Numbered from the stretch's first letter, positions 11,292 to 23,707 are shown. The stretch is 64,000 bases of DNA from Homarus americanus (GCF_018991925.1 NW_024720711.1:6454087-6518086); one strand, 5' to 3'. Translations and numbers: made by a program. The notes: a model not told the origin generated them from the sequence alone.

Positions 11292-12320
11292 CCTCAGAAT
11301 TTGTTCACCATGTTCGTGTTCTCTTCAAAATATCTGTTACCAGAGCGTATAACAAGCTATTTTGTCTTCCCCAGATATGAACACAAAATAGTTATTATCC
11401 CTTTCAATATCAGAATCCAGATATGATAGATTAAATACTAAGGAACAGGTAGTGACTATTCTCACGTCCGTCTGTCAACCAATCAGCTGCCTCGCTACAG
11501 ACTGACCCTAGGCCTCAGTTGCAAGGCTTATGAGTGAAACAGACTATAATTACTTGCATGTTTATCCCATATTTTATTCACCTTTTTTGTCTTGAAAGTT
11601 GTTGATAAATGACCCACTCCGCAATATCACCCTATGTGTTCATCGTATATAATTAATACATCAATACTAACTCACATAGCCTGACAATCACGTAATTTCA
11701 TCTTCAGGTAATATTAAATAAACTTAACAGGTTGAGTGGTGGCGTGGAGGCAAACCCGCCCCTGGTCCCAGCCTCCCTTAGGGTGGAGATGGCGTGCGGG
11801 AGGTAATGGCCTAGGAAGGGCTCACCAACACACCCCTAAATGGTCATAAATGTCCCTTGTGAGGCTATAAGAAACATTATAGAAAATGGGATAGATTGTA
11901 AATTTTGTCCTCTGAGAGTTAACTAGTTTTCAAGAAGATTGTAAGCGGCCATAAGGTAGGCAGAAGTTAGTGAGGGGCGTATGTATTCCGTGTGTACCGC
12001 CCCGAGTGTCTCTCTTACGCTGATAAAAAGTTTCGTAATGAGTTATCTAAATACTCTGGTACGGCCCTTGTGAAAATATAAATAAAGCCGCTCCTTTATT
12101 ATTGTTGTAGATGAACATCGATAAGGAACAGGAAATTTATCGAGAAGGTTTCGTTAAATATTTGGCTAATAATATCTTGACGTTTATTTGACTTTGGCAC
12201 ATACTTTTTTTCTTCTATATTTCATCGCGGGTCTTTTATATACTTTTTTATTTTAATTTTTTTTCTATTTTGTGGTGAAATCAATACTCGTTAACATATA
12301 TTGATACAGCTGAGCAACGA
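11292..12320. other. no gene recognised
   Basis: Unique-looking AT-rich sequence ending in a (CA)n run at about 12320-12345. Confidence 0.55.
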
Positions 12321-12404
12321 CACACACACACACACACACACACACGCACGCAAGTGTGTAATAACATCTAATACACCAGGTAGGTATCCCTAATATAATT
12401 GGTG

Positions 12405-14275
12405 CACCGAAATACACCTGGTACATCTAATACACCTGGTACACCTAATACACCAGGTACACTTAATACACCTGGTACATCTAATACACCTGGTACATCT
12501 AATACACCTGGTACACCTAATACACACGGTACATCTAATACACCTGGTACATTTAATACACCTGGTACACCTAATACACCTGGTACATCTAATACACCTG
12601 GTACACTTAATACACCTGGTACACCTAATACACCTGGTACATTTAATACACCTGGTACACCTAATACACCTGGTACACCTAATACACCAGGTACACTTAA
12701 TACACCTGGTACACCTAATACACCTGGTACATATATTACACCTGGTACACCTAGTACACCAGGTACACCTAATACATCAGGTACACCTAATACACCTGGT
12801 ACACTAGGTACACCTAATACACCAGGTACACATAATACACCAGGTACACCTAGTACACCAGGTACATCTAATACACCTGGTACACCTAATACACCAGGTA
12901 CACCTAGTACACCAGGTACACCTAATACACCAGGTACACCTAATACACCAGGTACACCTAGTACACCAGGTACACCTAATACACCAGGTACACCTAATAC
13001 ACCTGGTACACCTAGTACACCAAATACACTTAATACACCTGGTACAAATAATACACCTGGTGCAACTAATTGCACAGGTACACCCTGGCTCACACCAGGT
13101 ACACCTGGTACGCCAGGTGCATCCTATTACACCTGGTACACCCTAATACACCTGGTACACATAATACACCTGGTGCAAGCTGGTACACCAGGTATACCTA
13201 ATACACCAGGTACACCCTGGTACACCAGGTACACCTAATGCACCTGGTACACCTAATGCACCTGGTACACATAATGCACCTGGTGCACCTGGTACACCAG
13301 GTGCATAATACACCTGGTACATCCTAATGCACCAGGTACACCCTAGTACACCAGGCACACCTGGTACACCAGAACACCCTAATGCACCTGGTACACCTTA
13401 TACACCAGGTACACTTAATACACTAGGTACACCTAGTACCAGGTACACCCTAATACACCAGGTACCTAATACACCTGGTACACCTTATACTGGTACATAA
13501 TACTCCAGGTACACACCTAGTACACCAGGTACACCTAATACACCAGGTACACCTAATACACCTGGTACACCTAATACACCTGGTACACCTTATACACCAG
13601 GTACACTTAATACACTAGGTACACCTAGTACACCAGGTACACCTAATACACCAGGTACACTTAATACACCAGGTACACCTAGTACACCAGGTACACCTAA
13701 TACACCAGGTACACCTAATACACCTGGTACCCTAGTACACCAGGTGCACCTAATACACCAGGTACACCCTAATACACCTGGTGCACCGCTTATACGCCAG
13801 TGCCACTTAATACACCAGGTACACCCTGGTGCACCAGGTGCACACAATACACCAGGTACACTTTCATGCACCTGGTGCCACCTGGTCACACCAGATACAA
13901 TTAGCCACACCTGGTGCACCCCTGTACGCAGGTACACCTAATACACCTGGTACACCAAATACACCAGGTACATCTAATACACCTGGTACACCTAGTACAC
14001 CAGGCACACCTAATACACCAGGCACACCTAATACACCTGGTACACCTAATACACCAGGCACACCTAATACACCTGGTACACCTAGTACACCAGGCACACC
14101 TAATACACCAGGCACACCTAATACACCTGGTACACCTAATACACCAGGCACACCTAATACACCTGGTACACCTAGTACACCAAATACACTTAATACACCT
14201 GGTACAACTAGTACACCAGGTACATCTAATACACCTGGTACACCTAGTACACCAGGTACACGCAATAAACTTAAT
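12405..14275. repeat. 18-bp minisatellite, about 1.9 kb
   Basis: Units of GTACACCTAATACACCTG, built of two related 9-bp halves, are repeated about 100 times with single-base variants (ATCT, ACTT, CTAGT). ACCTGGT and its complement ACCAGGT alternate, so the array is partly strand-symmetric. Between about 13060 and 13930 the units are less regular, with GGTGCA forms. Long frames on both strands (TPGTPN or VPGVLG repeats) follow from the multiple-of-three unit; I do not call a protein. Confidence 0.96.
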
Positions 14276-14421
14276 ACAACAGATACAGGTAATACAATTG
14301 CCACACATCAACAGGTATGAATGAGCTTACACTAAGCAGCTTACCGTGGCCACGCCTCAGGACCTGCTCTACAACACGGTATTACGTCACACACTCCAAT
14401 AACATAAAAATTTTCACTTTT

Positions 14422-14604
14422 CTATAACTCAATAACCAAAGCTATAATAACGAAATATCATTAACAATAACTATATTTTATTCTATAACTCAATAACTAA
14501 AGCTATAATAACGAAATATCATTAACAATAACTATATTTTATTCTATAACTCAATAACTAAAGCTATAATAACGAAATATCATCAACAATAACTATATTT
14601 TATT
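14422..14604. repeat. 61-bp tandem repeat, three copies
   Basis: Three nearly identical AT-rich units start CTATAACTCAATAAC at 14422, 14483 and 14544. Confidence 0.93.
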
Positions 14605-14955
14605 TAACTATATAATTACTTCCATGAACAATAAATAATCTTGGTATTATTCAGTTTTGTAGAATTTTTCATGATTGCGACGTTTAATATAATTCCCATA
14701 ATATATAATTTTGTAACTCATATTCCCTTTCCAATATAATTAATCGGTTTCACATTAGGATACAAAACCTGGTGTGGGATTCTATAACTTCTCATCGCCG
14801 TAGAAATAAAGCTGGCGACAGTGACCCAAGCTTCCGAGTCTGAAATTAGTTCACGGGTTGGCCGGCAGAGAGCCAAGGGTGAACGTTAATAACAAGCGTC
14901 GCTTATCGGTTATCAGTAATTCGATCGTGTTAATATTTTATAAAAGATGACATTT
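14605..14955. other. no gene recognised
   Basis: AT-rich unique sequence. Confidence 0.5.
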
Positions 14956-14964
14956 TCATGATTT

Positions 14965-15110
14965 TGACTTCAACCTCACGGAAATCGTATTTAACTTCAT
15001 CCACACGGTAATCGTATTTGACTTTATCCACAAGGTAATAATATTTGAATTCATCCACACGGTCCTCGTATTTAACTTCATCTACAAGGTAATCGCATTT
15101 GACTTCATCC
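14965..15110. repeat. degenerate ~31-bp tandem repeat
   Basis: About five diverged units around TTCATCCACACGGTAATCGT ATTTGA. Confidence 0.8.
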
Positions 15111-15214
15111 GGGACGATCTCAAAGGCACATTCTAATTGAAGCTTCAGTAGTAGAAATAATAGTAGTAAAAGGACAAGAATTTCAGCTTTCGATAATTGA
15201 TAATAATATCAGCT

Positions 15215-15312
15215 ACAACAACTTGCACACACACTACTATTACCACACACACGACTATTACCACACACACGACCACACACACTACTAATACTATTACCAC
15301 ACATACACACAA
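15215..15312. repeat. CACACTACTATTAC short tandem array
   Basis: Degenerate ACACAC/ACTATTACC units lie directly upstream of a LINE fragment. Confidence 0.75.
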
Positions 15313-15370
15313 ACAAACAACCACGTCACCATCAACCATACCAAGACCATGGTTATACACAACAACCTCT

Positions 15371-16200
15371 CCTCCGACGTTGCCCAGCCACCCCCACAAT
15401 TACTTTAGGCCCCAACACACTCCAGGTTGTAGACTCCACTAAGCTCCTCAGCGTCACCATAGACAACAAACTAAATTGGAAAACACACGTCAGTGTAGTT
15501 GTCAAATCCTCCAGTTTCCGTCTCCACCTCCTCCGCCGACTCAATTCCCTAGGAGTTCCTGCCCCCGAGCTCCTCAGTGTTTACTCAACATTCATACTTC
15601 CCAAGCTCACCTATGTCTCCCCTACTTGGTCTTCCTTCCTAAATGCCACACAACGTAAACACCTAGAAAAAGTGCAAAAGAGAGCATGCGAGATCATTCT
15701 TTCCCCTTCCTACTCCACATATAAAGAAACGCTCAACACACTGACCCTCTCGGCTCTCTCTGACCGTCACCACGACATCATCTGCAAATTTGTTGAGAAG
15801 TTTCTGCACCATCCTCGACACCGGCTCCTACTACCACCCCAGATCCCTCGTCCGAGAATTGCTGTTCGACACCACAACCTTATCCAGCCCATACGAACAC
15901 TAACTGATCGCTATAAGAACAGCCCAGTCCCAACCATTGTAAAAATTATCAATAACTTGTAATCAACCAGTGTATTCACTCCCAGCCAATCTTACCTTTT
16001 TGCATTGTCACTATGGTGAAATGCCTTGAAGTATAACCTTCTCCCCACCTAGTCATTATATATCATAATCGTATCACTTATGTTACTTGTATATTATTTG
16101 TAAATCAAGAGACCCATTCCCCAATTATGCAACTGTATATTTTCAGCCTTGCGGCTGCCATGCTCTTTTAATTAACCATTAATTATTATTATTATTATTA
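15371..16200 (+). pseudogene. 5'-truncated LINE: RT C-terminus and 3' UTR
   Basis: One open frame of about 190 codons runs to the stop at 15960-15962. It contains TITLGPNTLQVVDSTKLL (about 15391-15445), VTIDNKLNWKTHV, then LPKLTYVSPTWSSF and LEKVQKRACEIIL, and ends IPRPRIAVRHHN...KIINNL. This order (thumb, then a basic C-terminal region) is typical of non-LTR RTs. The catalytic core is absent because of 5' truncation. The 3' UTR contains TATTTTCAGCCTTGCGGCTG and ends in (ATT)n at about 16180-16200. The open frame suggests a fairly recent insertion. Confidence 0.87.
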
Positions 16201-16213
16201 CACACACACACAC

Positions 16214-16379
16214 ACACCATCTATTGTTAAAATAATAAACAACTCCTGATTTATGGACTGTACAGCCCTGTAAATGTATTCAATGCATATTATATCATTA
16301 TGTCTAAATCTAATGTAAGTCTGTATATTTTCAGCCACCGGCTGCAACTCTATTAATAAACCGTTTATTATTTTATTAT

Positions 16380-16386
<7 letters not shown>
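16214..16386 (+). mobile_element. second 3' end of the same LINE family
   Basis: It starts with the last codons of the same protein (IVKIINNS then stop, about 16224-16250) and has the same 3' UTR landmark TATTTTCAGCC-CGGCTG and an (ATT)n end. Only about 170 bp survive. It lies head-to-tail with the previous copy, separated by a short (CA)n. Confidence 0.8.

Positions 16387-16430
<44 letters not shown>
16385..16430. repeat. (CA)n microsatellite
   Basis: About 22 CA units directly follow the (ATT)n tail of the LINE end. Confidence 0.95.
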
Positions 16431-16431
<1 letters not shown>

Positions 16432-17367
16432 CCCCGTTCGGTTTTTCAAAATTCAGAAGCAATGAAAAACGAGGCCACCACCTGACACAAGAGGAGGTCT
16501 ATGTGACCCAGAGAGTGGGGGGAGCTTGAAACGAGGTCACACGTCGAGGCATATTAGGTCAGGTGATGTGAGCACAGAAGACGAACCTTTATAGATGACG
16601 TACTGTGATTTTTTTTAAACTTCACATGAAAAAATAATGAATTTTATGGATTTTTTCTGGCCTGTCAAAGTAATTTTTAGAAACAAATTGCTTAAATCGC
16701 CGAGTGACAAATTATCGGAGAATTAAGTGAAGAACATTTCTGAACAATAATCTTGGATAATTTTACTCTCATTTTCCTACCCTCTTCCTCACTACCTAGT
16801 ATCCACTCTCAAGTTACATTTAGTGTCTCAGTTCTCTTTCGATGCCATTTTTGACGCCATCTTCTTACCTTGGCTTATTTACACAGCCAGTTTAGCTACC
16901 TACGACCTCATCTTCACAGTCAGGTCTGGGACAAGAATCCAAAGAAACGACATAGGATTCTTTTTGTTTTTAGAGAATCCCACGCGCCACCGAGACGAAA
17001 AATCACATAAACTCAGGAATTACGCGCACATTGAATGCTCGGAATGACGTGACGGCAAAATATGAAGTGACAGTCGAGAGAGATCAGCGAGAGGAAGATA
17101 TAAATATTCTTTGTTGCATACGGCCGTCAAATCTTTCCTCAATAAGGCTGCAACAAGGATCTAAGTCACTTATTCGTCTCATATCAAGTTATTTTTCTCT
17201 CCTTCCCTCTTTCAGAAAAAAAGTGTAAGCGCTCTAAGACTCATGAGGTCGATTCATCCTCTTTCACCTCTTTCGACCTCCCGTCTCCTAGTGAATCGAC
17301 CTCCTCCTCTGGGCAACGTCTGGTCGAGAGAGATAATGGCCGCTCGTGTCTTGTAACCGACTTAATG

Positions 17368-17368
<1 letters not shown>
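16431..17368. other. no gene recognised
   Basis: Mixed unique sequence. Frames such as 16823-17047 are short and match no family I know. Confidence 0.5.

Positions 17369-17369
<1 letters not shown>

Positions 17370-17428
<59 letters not shown>
17370..17428. repeat. (CA)n microsatellite
   Basis: About 29 CA units. Confidence 0.96.
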
Positions 17429-17430
<2 letters not shown>

Positions 17431-18345
17431 CAAACTTTCAATTTGTCAAGAGGATGCTGTTGTTATCATCGTTCCCCGCCTGAGAGATTTCCTCATTACC
17501 TTTTGTTCCTCTTGTTATCTTACCGAACTGTCTTTTGTTTCTCATGTTATCTTCTTTTGTTTTCTTGTTATTCTTCCCTGTCTCTTGTTTCTCTTTCTTA
17601 GTTCATTGTCTTGTTCTCTCCAGTTATTACTCATCTTCTACTCCACTACTTATCACCTTTTTCTCTCTTCTGGTTTTATTTTTGTTTTCTTGGTCTCCTT
17701 GTTATTATTCTAGTTTCTCTTCCTATCTCTTTCTACCACTCTGTTTTCTTCAAGCGTCTATTTTTCTTCCTCCTTCGTTTCTCTTGTTATCCTTTGTTTT
17801 CTTCTTTGTAAAACTTCCCTGCAGTGTTTTCATATTCTTTCTTATTCTCCTCATTCGTTTCCCTAACAGCCTTTCTTCTTTCTTTCTTGATTACTTATTC
17901 TCTCTCTTCTCCCTAATACCCCTTCTACATCTTCTTTACGACATCTAATTCTTCCTTTATCTCTGTATTTCTCTCTCCTTTCGTCTCTTAACTTTTATTG
18001 TTCTTGTTTAGTTCTTCCTCTTCTTCGTTTACTGTTTATTTATGCATTTTTTATGTTATTCTCTCGTCCATTTTCCTTCCTACCAATCCTCTTCTCTTTC
18101 CTGTTTCTCCCTCATTCTCTAACCTAATATCCCACTATCTCTCCTTCGTTCTCTCACTTTATTCTCCTCGTTCTCTCATTTTGTCTATCTTTTCTCCTCT
18201 CTCTATTTCTCCCTTGCTCCCTCACTTTATCTCCCTCTATCTCTCTTTCGTTCCCCCACTTTATCTCCCTCTGTCTCTCCTTCGTTCCCTCACTTTATCT
18301 CTCTTGTCCTACTCTCTGTCTATCTCTCCCAGCACCATCTAGCTC
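17429..18345. repeat. T/C-rich degenerate tract
   Basis: CTTGTTTCTC/TTCTCTCCTT-like low-complexity sequence for about 900 bp. Hydrophobic frames (Leu/Phe/Ser-rich) follow from pyrimidine content. Confidence 0.75.
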
Positions 18346-18424
18346 ACAGAAGGTCATAGCGAAGACAGTCTGAAGGCGCCATCATCCTCACTCCAAGGGT
18401 TTTACAAGCAGTAAAATCCAGCCT

Positions 18425-18790
18425 CCTCCACCGCCCACTTCCACCACTGTAAAACCAGCCTACACCACTGTAACTCTGCCTCCACCACTGTAAAGTTCGC
18501 CTCCACCACTGTAGCTCCGCCTCCACCACTGTAAACTCCGCCTCCACCACTGTAACTCTGCCTCCATCACTGTAAACTCTGCCCCCACCACTGTAAACTC
18601 CGCCTCCACCACTATATACCCAGCCTCCACCACTATAAAGTAAGCCTCCACCACTGTAAACCACACCTCCACCACTGTAAACACGCCCCAACACTATAAA
18701 CCACACCCCAACACTATAAACCACACACCACCACCTTAAACCACACCTCCACCACTATAAACACACCCCAACACATAAACCACACCTCCA
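18425..18790. repeat. CCTCCACCACTGTAAA minisatellite
   Basis: About 18-bp units of CCTCCACCACTGTAAACT, with ACACCCCAACACTATAAACC variants towards the end. Confidence 0.92.
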
Positions 18791-19560
18791 CCACTATAAA
18801 CCTCCCTCCTTTACCCCACCTCTTTACCTCCTCCCTCCCCACCTCTTTACCCCTCCCCACCCTCCCCCCATCTCTTTACCTCCTTCCTTTCCCCCACCTC
18901 TTTACCTCCTCCCCTCCCTCCCCCACCTCTTTACCTCCTCCCTCCCTCCCCCCACCTCTTTACCTCCTCCCTCCCTCCCTACCTCTTTACCTCCTCCTCC
19001 CTCCCCTACCTCTTTACCTCCTCCTCCCTCCCCCACCTCCTTTACCTCCTCCTTTTCCCCTCTTTGCCTTTACCTCCTCCTCCTCCCCACCTCTTTACCT
19101 CCTCCCTCCCCTCCCTCTTTACCTCCTCCCTCCCTCCCCCACCTCTTACCTCCCTCCCTCCCTCCCCCTACCTCTTTACCTCCTCCCTCCCTCCCCTACC
19201 TCTTTACCTCCTCCCTCCCTCCCCCCACCTCTTTACCTCCTCCCTTTCCCCACCTCTTTGCCTCCTCCCTCCCCTCCTCCCCACCTCTTTTACCTCCTCC
19301 CTCCCTCCCCCACCTCTTTACCTCCTCCCTCCCCTACCTCCCTGCCTCCTCCCCCTACCTCCTCCCTCCCTCCCCTACCTCTTTACCTCCCCCTCCCCTC
19401 CCCACCTCTTTACCACCTCCCTCCCCTCCCCACCTCTTTATCTCCTCCTCCCTCCCCTTTCCCCCAAATCAACCTCCTCCCTCCCTCCCCTATCCCCCAA
19501 ATCAAGCTCCTCCACTTCCCTCCTCTGCCTCACCTCCTCCCAGCCCCATCTCCACCACCC
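18791..19560. repeat. long pyrimidine minisatellite
   Basis: About 20-27-bp units of CCCACCTCTTTACCTCC plus CTCCCT, nearly free of G on the plus strand over about 770 bp. Confidence 0.93.
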
Positions 19561-20385
19561 CAGTCCATTCACCAAAGAATAAACGAGAAAAGAAAGCGTT
19601 AGTTATTCTGTACCTAACTTGTGCCACACCCTGTATTTTACACCCATTTGCACCTAACTTGTGCCACACGCTGTAATCTATTTATCCATACCTCAAAATA
19701 CTGACATTAACACTACATTGGTTACACTATATTTATATTTTTCCTTAACTTTCAATGTTCTAATTACTTTTTTATGATAAAATTTTTACGTTTTTCTCAA
19801 CCCTGACCATGTATTAGTTACTTTTTTAATCGTAACTCTGACCATAGACATTTCCTTTTCTCTTTTTATGCTATTTTTTGTAAACACTTGAATATGGTGT
19901 ATCTGTGTGGCGGTAGTTTACCCTTCAGCAACAGGCTTCCGTGTGTGGAAATGTTGCAGGTCGTGGAGAAAAAACTAAACAAAATACGAAAAAAGAAAAA
20001 AAAAAAACAAGAAAAAAGAAAACACGCGAAAAAATACGAAAAAATAAGATTTACTGTTGGCGTTATAGGAATATTACGTGATTGAGTTGTGTGTTTATTT
20101 CTGTTTTAATTAATATTTTGATGAATTAGTTTTATTCACTGCCATATACTTTAATGAGTACAAGTTATTCACACTGTCACATAATATATTTTAATAAGTA
20201 AAAGTCATTCATTGTAACAATAACAGTATCCATACACATATTGGACAAACAGCACAAACACAGGAAAGGCACTGAGAAATCACAAACAGGAGACAAACAC
20301 TACATGTTAATTAAATACAAAAAAAGCACACTGCCGCCAACACAACACAGCTGTAAACAAAACACAAACTAGCTGCCATAAAACT
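19561..20385. other. no gene recognised
   Basis: It contains a 49-bp direct duplication around ACCTAACTTGTGCCACAC (about 19612 and 19650) and an A-rich patch at 19990-20045. Confidence 0.5.
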
Positions 20386-20386
20386 G

Positions 20387-20388
<2 letters not shown>

Positions 20389-20427
<39 letters not shown>
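20389..20427. repeat. (CA)n microsatellite
   Basis: About 19 CA units. Confidence 0.94.
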
Positions 20428-20430
<3 letters not shown>

Positions 20431-20683
20431 TGCTGCAACAGACACCACAAAAAACGCCACCTTGTACTAATTGCAGCTGATTTGCGTCTCATAAGGCGAT
20501 CACCCGATAGATCCTCGAACGCTGCGCCGCCACTAGCGCAAAGGACATACTCATTAAACTTGCACAAATCTCCAATTTCTAGTGCATCCCGTCTGACAAC
20601 TCGCCAATTTTAATCAGATCCTGGCCACCATATCACCAATTTTAATCAAAGTAACTCACAAACTTTCAAAGTACTTTAGAATT

Positions 20684-20687
<4 letters not shown>

Positions 20688-20717
<30 letters not shown>
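20688..20717. repeat. (GA)n microsatellite
   Basis: About 14 GA units. The region 20718-21580 that follows has no clear gene. Confidence 0.92.
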
Positions 20718-20718
<1 letters not shown>

Positions 20719-21604
20719 ATCAGGTGAGAGGAGAGGAGGTAGAGTGATGCATATTGCCTCCCTATCATCTTCTCGTTGGACCATAAGTTAGAGCCCCGGT
20801 CAGGACGTGCAATATCCGCGCAAGCCCCAAATATCGCCACGTATATCATGCTCGACGCTGCATCTGTGACAATACCTCCGACGCTCCGTCTTCACTAAAG
20901 GGGAGCCGCCACCTCCTTACCTGCCAGATTGTCAGGCTTCACCGAGGCTCAACTCCGCTCTCCCGCCTCACCCCGACGCTCTTTTGTTTTCGTATCTACA
21001 GATGCCGTCATTTATATCATTTGATTATACGTTTATGTTAGGCTTCTGCTTGGAGATATTTCGACAGTAAAAAAAAAAGTCGGTCATGGACTCACGCCTC
21101 GTCTCTGGTACATCATGATGTTCTTTGTTTTTTCTTGTTTAAGCTACAGTTACAGCTCGCCTTTCCTGCCTCCCAGCGGTGTTAAGTTATTTTTTTTCTT
21201 ACAGGCAGAGTTAATTAATAAATTTCGCGTTACCTATGAGAGTTGGGATTATATAAAGCATGGCTTCCTGTTAACGTTTCACACGAGACACTGAAACCAC
21301 ATAAACGTTTTGGAAGGACGACAGATGGACATACAAGAACATGGATCGTGTCAAGATAACTTTTTGTTTTCAACTTTTGCTGTCTGTTAACTCTAGCTGA
21401 GCCGTGCACGCTTTACAAATATCAAGATAATATTTTATATCTGTAATTATATAAGAATTTGAAACAAATTACGTCTGCGTGAATGTATTGTTTTTTTAGC
21501 ATTGTAGCTGCTAAATGCTATCATATATCTTCTTCAATGATTTGAATTTCATTTCCTGGGCTTGCATCAGTAAGACTGGAGAGGTGTATTCATAAAGAAT
21601 GATA

Positions 21605-22140
21605 GGTGTGTTAAAAAAGACAGACACGTGTGTTCAAAGCTTAAGACAGAAAGGTGTGTTCAAAGCTTAAGATAGAGAGGTGTGTCCATAAAGAAAGACA
21701 GATGTGTTCAAAGCATAAAGACAGACATGTGTGTTCAGAATATAAAGACAGGTGTGTTCATAAAGACAGACAGATGGGTTCAGAGCTCAAGAACAAACCC
21801 AACATAGAGACTGAGTATTCTTCTACGTCGTCTTCAATACTGAAAGTCACAGAACCTTTAAGCTAAGTTCCTGCCAAAATGTACACAAACAGTGTTGCGT
21901 TAAGAGTCACGAGTTACACAGTTCCTTAACACGAGTCACGAGTCACACATTTTCTTAAAACGAGTCTCGAGTCACACAGTTCCGTAAAACGAGTCACACA
22001 GTTCCTTAAACCGAGTCACAAGTTACACAGTACAATTCCTTAAAACGAGTCAGGAGTTTCAGTTACTTAAAAAGGTCACGCATGTTAACAAGGTCACCTA
22101 TATTAACAAGGTCACCTATATTAACAAGGATGCATAGGTT
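21605..22140. repeat. group of degenerate tandem repeats
   Basis: Three short arrays follow each other: GACAGA..GTGTTCA units (about 21610-21790), ACGAGTCACGAGTCACACAG units of about 30 bp (about 21895-22075) and AGGTCACCTATATTAACA units (about 22072-22130). Confidence 0.8.
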
Positions 22141-22159
22141 AGAAAAGACCATTCCTCTT

Positions 22160-22227
22160 CGTATGTATGTATGTATGTATGTATGTATGTATGTATGTAT
22201 GTATGTATGTATGTATGTATGTATGTG
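22160..22227. repeat. (GTAT)n microsatellite
   Basis: About 16 GTAT units. Confidence 0.96.
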
Positions 22228-22419
22228 AGGTGATAACAGTGTGTCTATGGACGCAGAAACTCCCAGCGTAATGTTAAGAATGAACCTTTAATGTGACACC
22301 TGGTAGAGATATTCGCCGGTGCTGGGGAGACATTATACCTGAACACCTTGTTAACCCAGGTGAGAGTTTGTTTAGTGTTTTGGAGTCCCCATCAAAGTTT
22401 ACAGGTGACATGACACACT

Positions 22420-22755
22420 ATTAACCTCTCCTGTACACACACACACACACACACACTATTAACATCTCCTGCATGTATATACATACACATGCCATTAACG
22501 TCTCCTGTTACACACCTCTCCTGTACACACTATTACACACTACTTACTGTCACACACTATTAACATCTCCTGCATGTATATACATACACATGCCATTAAC
22601 GTCTCCTGTACACACATACACACACTATTAACGTCTCCTGTGCACACACACACACACACACTATTAACATCTCCTGCATGTATATACATACACATGCCAT
22701 TAACGTCTCCTGTACACACATACACACACTATTAACGTCTTCTGTACACACATAC
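22420..22755. repeat. second array of the 32-bp minisatellite family
   Basis: It shares CACTATTAACGTCTCCTGTA with the array at 1838-2306, and adds a variant block GCATGTATATACATACACAT that recurs three times. The unit spacing is less regular than in the first array. Confidence 0.88.
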
Positions 22756-23012
22756 GTCAAATGGGAGTCATTTTAAAACAATATAATGTATATTAGCCTC
22801 ACAACCACCCAAACGGACAGTCACCGCCACGTTTTCATTGATAAATCCACCAGGGATAACTTAATGAAATTGGCTTATAATTCATATACGGATTACACTT
22901 CATCACTTTCTCAGAAGTCTTACACCCTTAATGATGAAAATTATATGGCAATTAGAGCTATTTATCTCTGGGAATTTTTAGATATATTCTGAGGATCACA
23001 CAGTCACACTCA
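22756..23012. other. no gene recognised
   Basis: Unique sequence between two repeats. Confidence 0.45.
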
Positions 23013-23013
23013 C

Positions 23014-23067
23014 ATGGGTTCGGTTGGGTTAGGTTAGGTTAGGTTAGGTTAGGTTAGGTTAAGTTAA
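23014..23067. repeat. (TTAGG)n interstitial telomere-like tract
   Basis: About eight GGTTA units, six of them perfect, flanked by degenerate GGTTGG and TTAAG. I see no inverted ends here. Confidence 0.9.
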
Positions 23068-23289
23068 GTTTATATTTTAGATGGTTCTGTTTTCGTGGTA
23101 AAATTACACAGGTTTATACATTTAAACCTCCTTGTTTGTGTGTGTGTGTGTGTGTGTTCCTTGCTTATCCATAATTAAGTCATTTTCAGCACCCTCTCCC
23201 TCGTTGCTGGTGTTTTGTGTTTATGTGATTGATAACACAACTCCCTCATTTGTTTCCTCCGCTGTACCAAGGAAGATTTTTGTGCGAGT

Positions 23290-23605
23290 TTACTCTGACA
23301 AATAGCCAGCAGTTAGGGCCTTCCTGCTGCTGCCTGCTGTTTCCTACTGCTCCAACATTTATATACCCTACTGGAACACCTGTTGCTCGTTGTTCCCGTG
23401 ACCTACACCGCCTCACTCTTCTCTCTGTGTCGCTGCTGCTGTTGCTGCTGCTCTTATTAGAATGGTTTCTGCTGTGCTTCCTCCTGCTGCTGTAACATCT
23501 ATATACCAATCCTGGAAGACCTGTTGCTTGCTCTTGTCTCGACATACAGGTCTCACTGCTGTCTCTGGGTCGCCTTGCAATTCCCTTACATGTCTTTGTT
23601 CAGCA
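23290..23605 (-). repeat. tandem duplication, possible LINE 3' UTR
   Basis: A segment of about 85 bp around ACATTTATATACC and ACCTGTTGCTCG is repeated in diverged form about 145 bp later (ACATCTATATACC, ACCTGTTGCTTG). It lies just beyond the 3' end of the minus-strand LINE at 23708-24434 and may be its untranslated tail. Confidence 0.45.
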
Positions 23606-23707
23606 GTATACGTTATCTTCAGTTCTCTGTTGCTTCTCTCTACACCTCCCTATGACGTGTGGTACAAATTTACTTTACTTTTATCCTCTTCGCCACTGAT
23701 CGGCTCG

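Noticed and set aside
10915..11352. 145-codon Cys-rich frame (CGGCSYCIVR units)
   Set aside because: It resembles a small cysteine-rich protein but is the 30-bp minisatellite read in one frame, with no secretion signal.
12368..14324. Frames of up to 279 codons with TPGTPN or VPGVLG repeats, collagen- or mucin-like
   Set aside because: They occur on both strands and in several frames of an 18-bp minisatellite, and none has a signal peptide or non-repeat domain.
20815..21060. Possible C-terminal zinc-knuckle of another LINE (CIC...HLLTC pattern)
   Set aside because: Only a loose Cys/His pattern fits, and flanking RT motifs are missing.
23014..23067. A true chromosome end
   Set aside because: Only about eight TTAGG units, with ordinary sequence on both sides, so it is interstitial.
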